A DNA stretch of 64,000 nt from Agromyces subbeticus DSM 16689 (GCF_000421565.1 NZ_ATXG01000003.1:124001-188000), one strand, 5' to 3'. Positions 41,480-49,525 are shown, counted from the stretch's first letter. Numbers and translations: made by a program. The notes: generated by a model not told the origin, from the letters alone.

Positions 41480-41860
41480 TCAGACCGTGACGAGTGGCGC
41501 GGCGACCGCCTCGAGCGCACCCGGCACCAGACGGAAGTACGCCCAGGTGCCGCGCTTCGTGCGCGAGAGGAAGCCCGCCTCGGTGAGGATCTTCAAGTGG
41601 TGCGACACGGTCGGCTGGCTGAGGCCGACGGGCTCGGTGAGGTCGCACACGCACGCCTCTTGGCCCTCGGATGCCGCGACGATCGAGACGAGCCGCAGGC
41701 GCACCGGGTCGGCGAGCGCCTTGAGCTTGCGCGCGAACACGTCTGCATCGGACGCCGTGATGGTCTCGCGGGTGAGCGGACCGCAGCACGCCGCGGGCGC
41801 GGCGCCGGCGGCAGCCTCTGCGGTGTCGCTCGAGACGAGGGGCAGCTCGATGATGGTCAC
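41480..41860 (-). CDS. arsR: ArsR arsenite-responsive repressor
   Basis: 126-residue winged-helix repressor: FARKLKALADPVRLRLVSIV, then CVCDLTEPVGLSQPTVSHHL and RGTWAYFRLVP. It carries two possible As(III) thiol sites: Cys25-Cys26 near the N terminus, as in the Corynebacterium type, and CVC (Cys70, Cys72) in the DNA-binding helix region, as in the E. coli type. The GTG at 41860 lies seven bases from a -10 box TAGAGT (41873-41868), so translation is probably leaderless; a GTG at 41869 falls inside that box. Divergent from the ars flavoprotein gene. Confidence 0.9.
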   Translation of the reverse strand: MTIIELPLVSSDTAEAAAGAAPAACCGPLTRETITASDADVFARKLKALADPVRLRLVSIVAASEGQEACVCDLTEPVGLSQPTVSHHLKILTEAGFLSRTKRGTWAYFRLVPGALEAVAAPLVTV

Positions 41861-41867
41861 GAGAACC

Positions 41868-41923
41868 ACTCTACCCGTATATTGACAACTGTCGATATAG
41901 TCGCCAGACTCCGTATATCGACA
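41868..41923. promoter_or_regulatory. Divergent ars promoters with ArsR dyad
   Basis: The dyad ATATTGACAACTGTCGATAT (41879-41898; one mismatch between 9-bp arms) holds the -35 of both promoters. Plus strand: TTGACA (41882-41887), 17 bases, CAGACT (41905-41910). Minus strand: TCGACA (41895-41890), 16 bases, TAGAGT (41873-41868). A further half site ATATCGACA (41915-41923) lies at the plus-strand start. One ArsR dimer would shut both genes. Confidence 0.78.
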
Positions 41924-41947
41924 ATCTTCAATGAATGAGAGACACGG

Positions 41948-43309
41948 ATGACCCTCATCGACCTCACCGCCCCGAAGACGGCCACGCCCTCGCGGCTGCA
42001 GGGGCTACCCGTCGCCATTGTCGGCGCCGGGCCCATCGGCCTCGCCGCGGCGGCGAACCTCACCGAACGCGGCATCGACTTCGTGCTGCTCGAGGCCGGC
42101 GACCGCATCGGCGCGAGCGTCACGCAGTGGGGGCACACACGACTGTTCTCCCCGTGGAAGCACCTCGTCGACCCGGCTGCCAAGCGGTTGCTCGCTGAGA
42201 CGGGCTGGGTCGAACCGCCCGCCGATTCCCTGCCCACCGGCAGCGAACTCGTCGAGCGCTTTCTCGCTCCTCTGGCCGCCCTCCCGGCGATCGCCGCTCG
42301 CACTCGACTCGGCGTCGACGTCACCGATGTCACCCGCGAGGGCATGGACCGCACCCGCACGGCCGGTCGGGCGCAGACCCCGTTCCTGCTGCGCATGCGC
42401 ACCGCCGACGGGGTCGAAGAGCTCACCGCCCGTGCCGTGATCGACGCCTCGGGCACCTACCTCACCCCCAACAGCCTCGGCTCGTCGGGTCTCGACCCGC
42501 TCGGCCTGCCCGAGGTCGCCGATCTCGTGAGTCACGCCCTGCCCGACGTGCTCGGCAGCGAGCGCGCCGCCTTCGCCGGCCGGCACACGGTCGTCGTCGG
42601 CGCCGGCCACTCCGCCGCCAACACGCTGCTGAAGCTCGCGACGCTCGCCGAGCAGGAGCCCGACACCCGCATCACGTGGGTCATCCGAAACGCCACCGCG
42701 ACACGCGTCTCGACGTCTCCCGACGACGAACTCGAGGCGCGGGCATCGATCGGGGCGCGTGTCGACGCGCTCGTCGACTCCGGCCGCATCGAGCTCGTCG
42801 ATCGCTTCGAGATCGTGCGGCTCGCGCGCGGCATCGACGACGAGGCATCCGTCGCCCGCATCACCGGCCGCCGCGGCGACGGGCTCGAGACGATCTCGGC
42901 CGACCGCATCGTCAATGCGACCGGCTTCCGACCGAACCTCGACATGCTGCGCGAGATCCGCCTCGAGCTCGACGACATCGTCGAGGCACCCCGCCGCCTC
43001 GCCCCGCTCATCGACCCCAACGTGCACTCGTGCGGCACCGTCGAGCCGCACGGGTTCGCCGAGCTCACCCAGCCCGAGCGAGACTTCTTCATCGTGGGCA
43101 TGAAGAGCTACGGGCGTGCGCCGACCTTCCTGCTCGCGACGGGCTACGAGCAGGTGCGCTCGGTGTCGGCGTGGCTCGCCGGCGACGCCGCTGCCGCGCG
43201 CAACGTCGAGCTCGTGCTACCCGCGACCGGCGTGTGCTCGACCGGGGCGCCCGCTACGACGGGCGCGGCGGCCACGGCAGGCGCGAGCAACGGCGGCTGC
43301 TGCAGCTGA
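41948..43309 (+). CDS. Arsenic-operon FAD/NAD(P)-binding oxidoreductase
   Basis: 453-residue flavoprotein with two dinucleotide motifs: VAIVGAGPIGLAAAANL (about residues 22-38) and VVVGAGHSAANTLLK (about 215-229). It resembles the FAD-dependent monooxygenase/thioredoxin-reductase-like proteins found in actinobacterial ars operons. The C terminus is notable: VCSTGAP, a low-complexity Ala/Thr/Gly stretch and a final GGCCS, giving three cysteines that could hold arsenic or receive electrons. The reaction is not established; oxidation or reduction of an arsenic species is the likely role from context. Divergent from arsR under a shared operator. Confidence 0.82.
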   Translation: MTLIDLTAPKTATPSRLQGLPVAIVGAGPIGLAAAANLTERGIDFVLLEAGDRIGASVTQWGHTRLFSPWKHLVDPAAKRLLAETGWVEPPADSLPTGSELVERFLAPLAALPAIAARTRLGVDVTDVTREGMDRTRTAGRAQTPFLLRMRTADGVEELTARAVIDASGTYLTPNSLGSSGLDPLGLPEVADLVSHALPDVLGSERAAFAGRHTVVVGAGHSAANTLLKLATLAEQEPDTRITWVIRNATATRVSTSPDDELEARASIGARVDALVDSGRIELVDRFEIVRLARGIDDEASVARITGRRGDGLETISADRIVNATGFRPNLDMLREIRLELDDIVEAPRRLAPLIDPNVHSCGTVEPHGFAELTQPERDFFIVGMKSYGRAPTFLLATGYEQVRSVSAWLAGDAAAARNVELVLPATGVCSTGAPATTGAAATAGASNGGCCS

Positions 43310-43319
43310 GCGCCGGCGC

Positions 43320-43393
43320 GCGAGAAATTCAGGAGTATCCGCATTTCACCCCCTCCGCGGCACCCATAGCCCGGGATCTCCTGAATTTCTCGC
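43320..43393. repeat. Long inverted repeat at a gene end (nested-palindrome family, copy a)
   Basis: GCGAGAAATTCAGGAG (43320-43335) pairs perfectly with CTCCTGAATTTCTCGC (43378-43393), and four more pairs follow after one bulged base. It starts 11 bases after the stop codon of the flavoprotein gene, so it may end that transcript. It shares ATTCAGGAG with copy b (51111-51193) and GGAGTATCCGCA with copy c (60082-60152). Confidence 0.75.
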
Positions 43394-43461
43394 TGACAGC
43401 TTCGGCCCCTCGCCGCAGTCGCTCGTCGCGCCGCCGCCAGGTGGATCGGCCAGCAGCCGAG

Positions 43462-43479
43462 CATAGACTTCGGTCTATG
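43462..43479 (+). promoter_or_regulatory. 18-bp operator of the ArsR-ArsC fusion gene
   Basis: CATAGAC TTCG GTCTATG is a perfect dyad with 7-bp arms. It contains a -10 box TAGACT (43464-43469), and its last three bases are the ATG of the gene, so the message is probably leaderless and the repressor would sit on -10 and start codon. The same pattern recurs at 44438-44455. Confidence 0.8.
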
Positions 43480-44400
43480 CATGGCGCGACGAGTGGTGCT
43501 TCGGTCGACAGCGATGCGGCGCGCGGCATCCGTCTGCTCACCGATCCGACGCGCCTGCGCATTCTCGGAGTGATCCACGAGAGCTCCGAGGGCCGTGCGC
43601 TGGTCGGGCGACTCGCCACCGAACTCGGGCTGACGCAGCCCACCGTCAGCCATCACGTGAAGACACTGCTCGGTGCCGGCGTGCTCGAGCGCGTGCCCGA
43701 CGGTCGCCAGGCCTGGTATTCGATCGCTCCGGGCGCGTCCGACCGTGTCGAAGAGCTGTTGCAGACGGATGCCGCGAGCCACGCCTCCGACGAGGTGCTC
43801 GCGCGCGTGGCATCCGACCTCGCCGACCGCTTCGCCGGGGTGTTCTCGCCCGAGACGGTTGGTCGATACGTTCGCGAGAGCCACGAGCTGCTCGTCGAGC
43901 GCTCGCGCATCACTCGCTACCTGCCGTCGCTCACCTCGCGATTCGCGGCCGAGCGACTCGACGCGCTCGCGACCCAACAGGCTGGAACCACCGACGGCCC
44001 GCCCGAAGTGCTCTTCGTGTGCGTCCAGAACGCCGGTCGTTCGCAGATCGCCGCCGCGATGCTGCGGCACCTGGCCGGCGACCGCGTGCGGGTTCGGTCG
44101 GCGGGTTCCGAGCCGGCGAGTGCCGTGAAGTCGACCATCGTCGCCGCGCTCGATGAGATCGGAGTGCCCATCGGCGGCGAATTCCCGAAGCCGCTCACCG
44201 ACGAGGTCGTGCGCGCCGCCGACGTCGTGATCACGATGGGCTGCGGAGATGCCTGTCCGGTCTACCCCGGCCGCCGGTACCTCGACTGGGAGCTGGACGA
44301 CCCTGCCGGGCTGCCGATCGCTCGAGTGCGCGAGATCCGCGACGAGATCGATGGGCGCGTGCGCGGCCTGCTCGGCGAGCTCGGCGTGAACGCCGCCTGA
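43477..44400 (+). CDS. ArsR repressor fused to an arsenate-reductase (LMW-PTP) domain
   Basis: 307 residues. Residues about 13-95 are an ArsR winged helix (GLTQPTVSHHVKTLLGAGVL). Residues about 103-165 are a three-helix segment of the kind seen ahead of actinobacterial arsenate reductases (ETVGRYVRESHELLVERSRI). Residues 177-307 are the low-molecular-weight phosphatase/ArsC domain with the catalytic loop CVQNAGRSQ (Cys182) and the redox pair Cys256/Cys260 in CGDAC. No cysteine occurs before Cys182, so the repressor part lacks a classical arsenite thiol site. Sensing may involve the catalytic domain. It probably binds its own 18-bp operator and the copy before arsC. Confidence 0.88.
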   Translation: MHGATSGASVDSDAARGIRLLTDPTRLRILGVIHESSEGRALVGRLATELGLTQPTVSHHVKTLLGAGVLERVPDGRQAWYSIAPGASDRVEELLQTDAASHASDEVLARVASDLADRFAGVFSPETVGRYVRESHELLVERSRITRYLPSLTSRFAAERLDALATQQAGTTDGPPEVLFVCVQNAGRSQIAAAMLRHLAGDRVRVRSAGSEPASAVKSTIVAALDEIGVPIGGEFPKPLTDEVVRAADVVITMGCGDACPVYPGRRYLDWELDDPAGLPIARVREIRDEIDGRVRGLLGELGVNAA

Positions 44401-44416
44401 ACACCGGGCGCTCCGG

Positions 44417-44455
44417 TTGTCGCGCGCTCGACCAATACATAGATGGTGATCTATG
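44417..44455 (+). promoter_or_regulatory. arsC promoter with second copy of the 18-bp operator
   Basis: TTGTCG (44417-44422), 17 bases, TAGATG (44440-44445) form the promoter. The dyad CATAGAT GGTG ATCTATG (44438-44455) covers the -10 and the start. It matches the operator at 43462-43479 in both 7-bp arms except one symmetric position (C/T and G/A). Confidence 0.8.
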
Positions 44456-44481
44456 ATTGAGTCGACCGAAGGAGCGCCACC

Positions 44482-44892
44482 ATGGCCGAGAAGCCCACCG
44501 TCCTGTTCGTCTGCGTGCACAACGCCGGGCGTTCACAGATCGCCGCCGGCTACCTGCAAGCGCTCGCGGGCGACCACGTCGAGGTGCTCTCCGCCGGCTC
44601 CGAGCCGAAAGACCGGATCAATCCCGTCGCCATCGAGGCGATGGCCGAAGAGGGCATCGATATCGCCGGTGCGACGCCGAAGATCTTGACGGTCGACGCG
44701 GTTCGCGAGTCCGACGTCGTGATCACGATGGGCTGCGGCGACGCCTGCCCGATCTTCCCCGGCAAGCGCTACGAAGACTGGGAGCTCGAAGACCCCGCCG
44801 GCAAGAGCATCGAGACGGTGCGCCGCGTGCGCGACGACATCCGCGGCCGAGTCGAGGCCCTCATCGCCGAGATCGCCCCGGCTGCCGCGTAG
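44482..44892 (+). CDS. arsC: Arsenate reductase ArsC (low-molecular-weight phosphatase type)
   Basis: 136-residue enzyme that reduces arsenate to arsenite. The catalytic loop is FVCVHNAGRSQIAA with Cys11 as nucleophile; Cys85 and Cys89 in MGCGDACPIFPG provide the resolving thiols. Full length for the family and intact. GAAGGAG precedes the ATG. Its own promoter carries the 18-bp operator, so it is probably released together with the ArsR-ArsC fusion gene upstream. It converges on an MFS gene. Confidence 0.94.
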   Translation: MAEKPTVLFVCVHNAGRSQIAAGYLQALAGDHVEVLSAGSEPKDRINPVAIEAMAEEGIDIAGATPKILTVDAVRESDVVITMGCGDACPIFPGKRYEDWELEDPAGKSIETVRRVRDDIRGRVEALIAEIAPAAA

Positions 44893-44933
44893 CGCTGTGC
44901 CTCCTGGCCCGCTTCCGCCTGGCTCGCTGCCGC

Positions 44934-46169
44934 CTAGCTCGCTCGAGCCGTGAACATCGCGACGAGCGCGAGCCCGGCCATGACGGCCGTCATCGCCGCG
45001 TAGGATCCGACACCGGCCGCCACCGCCGGGCCGATCGCCGGCGACAGGGCCATCGCGATCGTGATCGGCGCGGCGAAGGCGCCGTTGATCGCGCCGTAGT
45101 TGCGGGTGCCCCAACGGTCGGCGACCGCCGAGGCCTGCACGAGCGTGTAAGCACCGCGCACAGCGCCGGCGACGATGCCGATCGCGATGAGCAGCCAGAT
45201 CGGGCCGGGCACGAGCGCGAGCGCCGCGAGCGAGATCGCGGCGAGCGCGCAGACGACGGCGACCGGAACCCACGGCTGTGCACCGCGCGGCAGCACGAGG
45301 AACAGCAGCCGGCCGATCACCTGCCCCGCGCCGATCAGGCCGAGCGCGAGCGCCGCGAACTCGAAGGTCAGGCCCTTCTCCATGTAGAGCGGCACCGCGG
45401 CGAGCGTCGTGCTCATCAGCGCCACGCTGACGGCGATCATCGTGATCTCGAGCATCCAGAAGCGCCGGGTGCGCAGCACCGACGAGACCGTGTGCGCGTT
45501 TTCGTGATGCTCGGCGGGCCGGTGCGGCCACCGGCGCTCGAGCGAGAGCAGGTGCAGCGGAACCGTGACGATGGCGAGCACCGCGGCGAGCACGAGGAAT
45601 GTCGCTCGCCAGTCGAGCACCGAGAGCAGGCCCGCGACGATCGGGGCGAAGATCGTCGAGGCGAGCCCGCCCGCGAGCGTGAGGATCGTCATCGGCACCT
45701 GGCGTCGCTCGCCGTATCGGCGAGTGATCACGGTGAACGCGGCCTGGTAGAGCACGGCCGATTGCGCGATTCCGCACACGACCCAGGACGCAGCGAAGAC
45801 GATCAGGTCGGGGGCCGACGCGACGCCCACGAGTCCGAGAGCTCCGACGAGCGACCCGAGGCTCATGACGGTGCGCGGGCCGCGCTCGTCGAGCAGCCGC
45901 CCGACGAGCATTCCGGCGAACGCCGACACCACGAGCCCGGCCGAGAACGCGGCCGTGATCGCGACGAGCGACCACCCCGTCGCGCGCGCCACCTCGGGCG
46001 CGGCGACGATCATCGCGTAGTACAGGATGCCCCAGCTCACGACCTGCCCGATCGAGAGGGCCGCGAGCCGCCATTTCGAGCGGCGCCCGGCCGAGCGGGC
46101 CGGGTCGACCTCGACCTCGACCTCGACCTGTGGTGCGTCGGCGGGGTCTCCACGGTCGATACGGCTCAT
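44934..46169 (-). CDS. Major facilitator superfamily transporter
   Basis: 411-residue membrane protein with twelve predicted helices. The loop 2-3 motif is seen as VGRLLDERGPRTVM. The N terminus is acidic (VEVEVEVD). It resembles the monocarboxylate/oxalate-formate branch of MFS. Its place at the end of the ars genes suggests export of an arsenic species, since no ArsB or Acr3 is present, but it converges on arsC and has no ars-type operator, so the link is only positional. An earlier in-frame ATG exists; I use the ATG at 46169. Confidence 0.85.
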   Translation of the reverse strand: MSRIDRGDPADAPQVEVEVEVDPARSAGRRSKWRLAALSIGQVVSWGILYYAMIVAAPEVARATGWSLVAITAAFSAGLVVSAFAGMLVGRLLDERGPRTVMSLGSLVGALGLVGVASAPDLIVFAASWVVCGIAQSAVLYQAAFTVITRRYGERRQVPMTILTLAGGLASTIFAPIVAGLLSVLDWRATFLVLAAVLAIVTVPLHLLSLERRWPHRPAEHHENAHTVSSVLRTRRFWMLEITMIAVSVALMSTTLAAVPLYMEKGLTFEFAALALGLIGAGQVIGRLLFLVLPRGAQPWVPVAVVCALAAISLAALALVPGPIWLLIAIGIVAGAVRGAYTLVQASAVADRWGTRNYGAINGAFAAPITIAMALSPAIGPAVAAGVGSYAAMTAVMAGLALVAMFTARAS

Positions 46170-46272
46170 CGCTTCCACCGTATCGCCGGCCGCGTGATGC
46201 CTCTCGGCGTGTCGCGGTGAACCCTGCATGAACGCGGGCGCGAACCAGCGCCAGCCGGCCGGCCGGGCTCGG

Positions 46273-46938
46273 TCAGCCCACGAACCCCCGGAACGGGTCG
46301 TTCGCCTCGGCACGCCGGGCGCGCTCGGCCTCGGCGGCGGCGACCCCGCGCTCGAGGTCGGCCAGCAGGTCGTGCACTCGATCGTCGCGCTCGGCCTCGT
46401 AGGTCTCGTCGACCTCGATCTGCGGCCACTCGCCCCACTCGCGTTCGAGGCGAATCTCGATGGCGCCCGAGACCTCTTGCCACGCCTCGTCGCGAGCGCG
46501 CTCGGCGAACGTCGCGAGGTACTCGGGGTCGTTGCGGCGCTGCCACAGCTCTTTCGACACGGCGGCGTAGACCTGCTCGCGACGACGCAGGTTCGCGGCA
46601 TCCGCTCGGCGATAGTCGTGCTCGTGCGACGAGCGGCCCTCGCGTCGTGCAGCAGCTGAGCGGGTCTCGCCGGTGAGCTCGGCGACCTCGTCGGCCTCAC
46701 GCACGAGCTCGTAGAGCACCTCGCGCGCCGCGGCCGCGGCCCGCTCTGGGGCGAACGGCTCTTCGCCTCGCAGCGCCTCGACGATGAGCCGGTTCTTCAG
46801 TGCCATGCGCCCGGCGGATTCGGCGACGAGCACGCCTTCGGCGAGCATCTCGTCGAACGTGGGTTGGGGCGCCTCAGGCAGGGCATGGCGATCGAACGGC
46901 TTGAATCGCCGACGCTCTCGCTTGCGCCACAGGGGCAT
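46273..46938 (-). CDS. Conserved hypothetical protein, charged and helical
   Basis: 221-residue soluble protein opening MPLWRKRERRRFKPFDRH, then PQPTFDEMLAEGVLVAESAG. It is rich in Glu and Arg, with long predicted helices and probable coiled coil around residues 60-150 and 185-212. No signal, membrane segment or known motif. It looks like a lineage-specific housekeeping protein; the basic N terminus could touch nucleic acid or membrane. Function not recognised. Confidence 0.75.
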   Translation of the reverse strand: MPLWRKRERRRFKPFDRHALPEAPQPTFDEMLAEGVLVAESAGRMALKNRLIVEALRGEEPFAPERAAAAAREVLYELVREADEVAELTGETRSAAARREGRSSHEHDYRRADAANLRRREQVYAAVSKELWQRRNDPEYLATFAERARDEAWQEVSGAIEIRLEREWGEWPQIEVDETYEAERDDRVHDLLADLERGVAAAEAERARRAEANDPFRGFVG

Positions 46939-47054
46939 GCCGATCGACCTCTCGAACCTCGGTGTCCGCCGCTGTTCGGCGGTCGGAGATCGAGCTTATC
47001 GCGGGCGCCCGACGCGCCGGTGAGCGCGTCGGTGGCTCCGGGTAGCCTGCCGAC

Positions 47055-47633
47055 ATGAGCCGATCGGATGCCGCGGAGCGCACCTGCAGCATCAGGCTCG
47101 ACGATCGCCCGTGCCGGGCGCCAGTCGAACCGGGTGCACCGCTCGATCTCTGCACCGCCCACCTGCTCGAGGCCTACGACTGGGTCGCGCGCGAGGTCGG
47201 CGTGACCGATCTGCTGCCGGGCCCGTGCCTCGTGTGCGGGTGCCCGGTCGGCATCGCATACCCGTCGGGTCGCGTCTGCGCGGTCTGCGAGTGGCGCGTC
47301 GGTGACGTGCCAGACCACGGGGTCGCCGACCCCCGCGTCGATGTCGTCTACTACCTGCGTTATCGCGACCAGATCAAGATCGGCACCTCGGGCAATCCCC
47401 GCACCCGCGTGGCGAGCCTGCCGCACGACGAGGTGCTCGCATTCGAGCTGGGCGACCGGCTCACCGAGCAGCGCCGACACGTGCAGTTCGCGGCGCACCG
47501 CTTCGCCGGCACCGAGTGGTTCGCGGTGCACGACGCACTGCTCGAGCACATCGCAGAGCTGCGCCTCGGCGTCGCAGATCCGTGGGCGCAGTACGAGCGC
47601 TGGGTCAGCCGGCGGCTGGCCGCTCAGGGCTGA
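47055..47633 (+). CDS. GIY-YIG (T5orf172/Mug113-like) protein with zinc-knuckle N terminus
   Basis: 192 residues. A cysteine pair block CLVCGCP (58-64) and CAVC (75-78) form a probable zinc ribbon after an earlier Cys11/Cys20/Cys33. The C-terminal half is a GIY-YIG nuclease-like fold: VVYYLR (97-102), IKIGTSGNPRTR (107-118) with the conserved Arg, and Glu138 in LTEQRRHVQF. Such proteins often belong to phages or DNA-processing functions; here it stands alone. Whether it cuts DNA is untested. The ATG at 47055 is the first of the frame. Confidence 0.8.
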   Translation: MSRSDAAERTCSIRLDDRPCRAPVEPGAPLDLCTAHLLEAYDWVAREVGVTDLLPGPCLVCGCPVGIAYPSGRVCAVCEWRVGDVPDHGVADPRVDVVYYLRYRDQIKIGTSGNPRTRVASLPHDEVLAFELGDRLTEQRRHVQFAAHRFAGTEWFAVHDALLEHIAELRLGVADPWAQYERWVSRRLAAQG

Positions 47634-47677
47634 TCACCTGACGAACGACACGCGCACGTGATCGCCCGGCTCGGCCG

Positions 47678-48007
47678 TCATGCGGCGTGGTCCTCGCGCC
47701 GCGCCCGCACCCGCGCGACGAACGCCCAGAGCAGCAGGAGCACTCCGACACCCGTGGCGACGGCGGCGCCGATGATCACGCCCGACTGCCACGCGGCATC
47801 CGCCGTTCCATCACCCTCGACGGGCGTGTTGCGCGGGGTGAACGCGTAGATGCCGATGCCGATCAGGCCGATCACGGTGAGCACCGCGCCGAGCGTCAGA
47901 TAGAGGCCGATTCGCACCGGTTCCGTGCGAATCGCGTCGTCCATGCGGCGCTTCGTCTCATCGGCGCGACGATCCGGTTCTGCGTTGCGGCGACCTGGTT
48001 CGTCCAT
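47678..48007 (-). CDS. Small two-helix membrane protein, unknown function
   Basis: 109 residues: a charged N-terminal tail of about 30, a helix at about 31-54 (VRIGLYLTLGAVLTVIGLIG), an external loop (TPRNTPVEGDGTADAAW) and a second helix at about 75-97, then a basic tail (RVRARREDHAA). Convergent with the GIY-YIG gene. No family recognised. Confidence 0.72.
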   Translation of the reverse strand: MDEPGRRNAEPDRRADETKRRMDDAIRTEPVRIGLYLTLGAVLTVIGLIGIGIYAFTPRNTPVEGDGTADAAWQSGVIIGAAVATGVGVLLLLWAFVARVRARREDHAA

Positions 48008-48088
48008 GTGACGACGTTAGGCCGCGTCAGCGTCGACCGACAGGGGCTTGACGATCGGAGGTCGAGAGTCGACCGACGCCGCGTGCCG

Positions 48089-48742
48089 TTACGCGGTGCG
48101 CGAGGCCGCCTCGGCGTCGGTGCGGCGCGCGACGGTCGCCGCATGCGGCCGGCGGCCGGGATCGGTGCGGGTGTGCACCTCCTCGATCATGAAGCCCGCA
48201 GCTTCGAGACGCTCCGCCATCGCGGTCGGCGGCCAGAAGTAGGCGGTCACGACCTTGTGCGGGAAGGGCTCGATGCTCGCTCCGTCGAAGAAGCCGAGCA
48301 GCAGGCTCCCGCCGGGCGCGATGCATCGTGCGAACTCGTCGAGGGCCGATGGCACCCGCTCAGGCTCGAGGTGGATGAGCGAGTACCACGCGAGGATTCC
48401 GGCGAGCCCGGCGTCGGGGGCGCCGAGGTCGTCGAAGGATGCGACGCGGAACGCGACCCCGGGGAACCGCTCCCCTGCGCGGCCGACGAATGCGGGAGTG
48501 AGATCGACGCCCTCGACCTCGTGGCCGAGCTGCCGGAGGTGATCAGACCAGTGCCCGGGCCCGCACCCGGCGTCGAGCACGCGCCCGGCGAGAGGCTCGG
48601 CCCATCGGGTGATGAGCTCACTGTCGAGTTCGTGCGTGTCGGCAACCGAGCCCAGCAGCGAGATGTACTCCTCGACTCGCTCGGTGTAGGCCTCTCGCAC
48701 CTCGGTGATCGAACGGTCGCCCACCGGTTCGGCCATCGGCAT
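48089..48742 (-). CDS. SAM-dependent methyltransferase
   Basis: 217-residue class I methyltransferase. The SAM-binding motif I is RVLDAGCGPGHWSDHL, followed by motif II VEGVDLTP and motif IV LAGILAWYSLIHLEPE. It resembles ubiquinone/small-molecule methyltransferases. The start may be the ATG at 48742 or that at 48736. It follows the cupin gene by 23 bases on the same strand, so the two are probably one unit. Substrate unknown. Confidence 0.87.
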   Translation of the reverse strand: MPMAEPVGDRSITEVREAYTERVEEYISLLGSVADTHELDSELITRWAEPLAGRVLDAGCGPGHWSDHLRQLGHEVEGVDLTPAFVGRAGERFPGVAFRVASFDDLGAPDAGLAGILAWYSLIHLEPERVPSALDEFARCIAPGGSLLLGFFDGASIEPFPHKVVTAYFWPPTAMAERLEAAGFMIEEVHTRTDPGRRPHAATVARRTDAEAASRTA

Positions 48743-48765
48743 GGTCGTGGGTTCCGCGCCGCCGG

Positions 48766-49194
48766 CTACCAGGGCGACGGGCGGTCGTTGTCGCGTTGCC
48801 CGTCGTCGGGCAGGTGCGGCAGTTCGGAGCCGCCCGCGCGGATGCAGAGCCACCGCAGCTGCTCGGAGCCATCGGGAGCGCAGCGCCAGGTGCGCCAGAC
48901 TCCCTGGCCGACGCGCACGACACTGCCGGGGCCGACGTCGACGACCTCGCCGTCGAGACCCATCTGCCCGCGGCCGCCGAGGAAGACGTAGAGCTCTTCG
49001 ACGCGGGAGTGCGTGTGCCAGTACCCGGCCTCTTCACCCGGCTCGAGGGCGTTCGCGGTCATGCCGATGTACTGCATCGTCAGGTCGTGGTCGACGACCC
49101 GTCGCCCGTCGCGCGAACTCTCGGGGCGGAAGCCGCCGAAGTGCTCCCGCCACTCGTCGAGGCCACCGATCTCCAGCACTTCGTAGTCGCTCAC
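48766..49194 (-). CDS. Cupin-domain protein
   Basis: 142-residue single-domain cupin. Metal-binding motif 1 is GYWHTHSRVEELYVFLGG (two His and a Glu) and motif 2 is PGSVVRVGQGVWRTW, in which the usual His is missing. Such cupins act as small-molecule binders or isomerases. Upstream partner of the methyltransferase gene, 23 bases apart. No named function. Confidence 0.83.
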   Translation of the reverse strand: MSDYEVLEIGGLDEWREHFGGFRPESSRDGRRVVDHDLTMQYIGMTANALEPGEEAGYWHTHSRVEELYVFLGGRGQMGLDGEVVDVGPGSVVRVGQGVWRTWRCAPDGSEQLRWLCIRAGGSELPHLPDDGQRDNDRPSPW

Positions 49195-49293
49195 GTCGCC
49201 AGAGTAGCGGGCCGCTCCGACACGTGCTCCCGGACACGGCCGAGACGATGCGCGCCGCGATCAGGTGGCGCCGGGTTCGCAGGGCGACGCAGG

Positions 49294-49521
49294 TCAGGGG
49301 CAGTGCAGCTGCGTGCGCTCGAAAGACCGGTCGATCGTGTGACTCGACATCGCGGCGCCGCAGAGTGGGCAGGCGGGTGGCCTGGCCGGCACCGGCGCGT
49401 CGTCGTACGGCCCGAGCGGCGGCGGCCCGATGTACGGCAGCAGCTTGGCGTTCAGCCGATCGATGAAACCGGCGTAGCCGCGCTGGGCTCCGGCCGGGAT
49501 CTCTCGCTTTCTTCGTGTCAC
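49294..49521 (-). CDS. Small 75-residue protein with C-terminal zinc-binding-like cysteines
   Basis: Short basic protein: TRRKREIPAGAQRGYAGFID at the N terminus, a proline-rich middle (YIGPPPLGPYDDAPVPARPP) and CPLCGAAM followed by a final HCP, which may bind zinc. The GTG at 49521 lies nine bases from a -10-like TACACT, so the message may be leaderless. Divergent from the OhrR-type gene and sharing its operator region. Function unknown. Confidence 0.68.
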   Translation of the reverse strand: MTRRKREIPAGAQRGYAGFIDRLNAKLLPYIGPPPLGPYDDAPVPARPPACPLCGAAMSSHTIDRSFERTQLHCP

Positions 49522-49525
49522 AATG

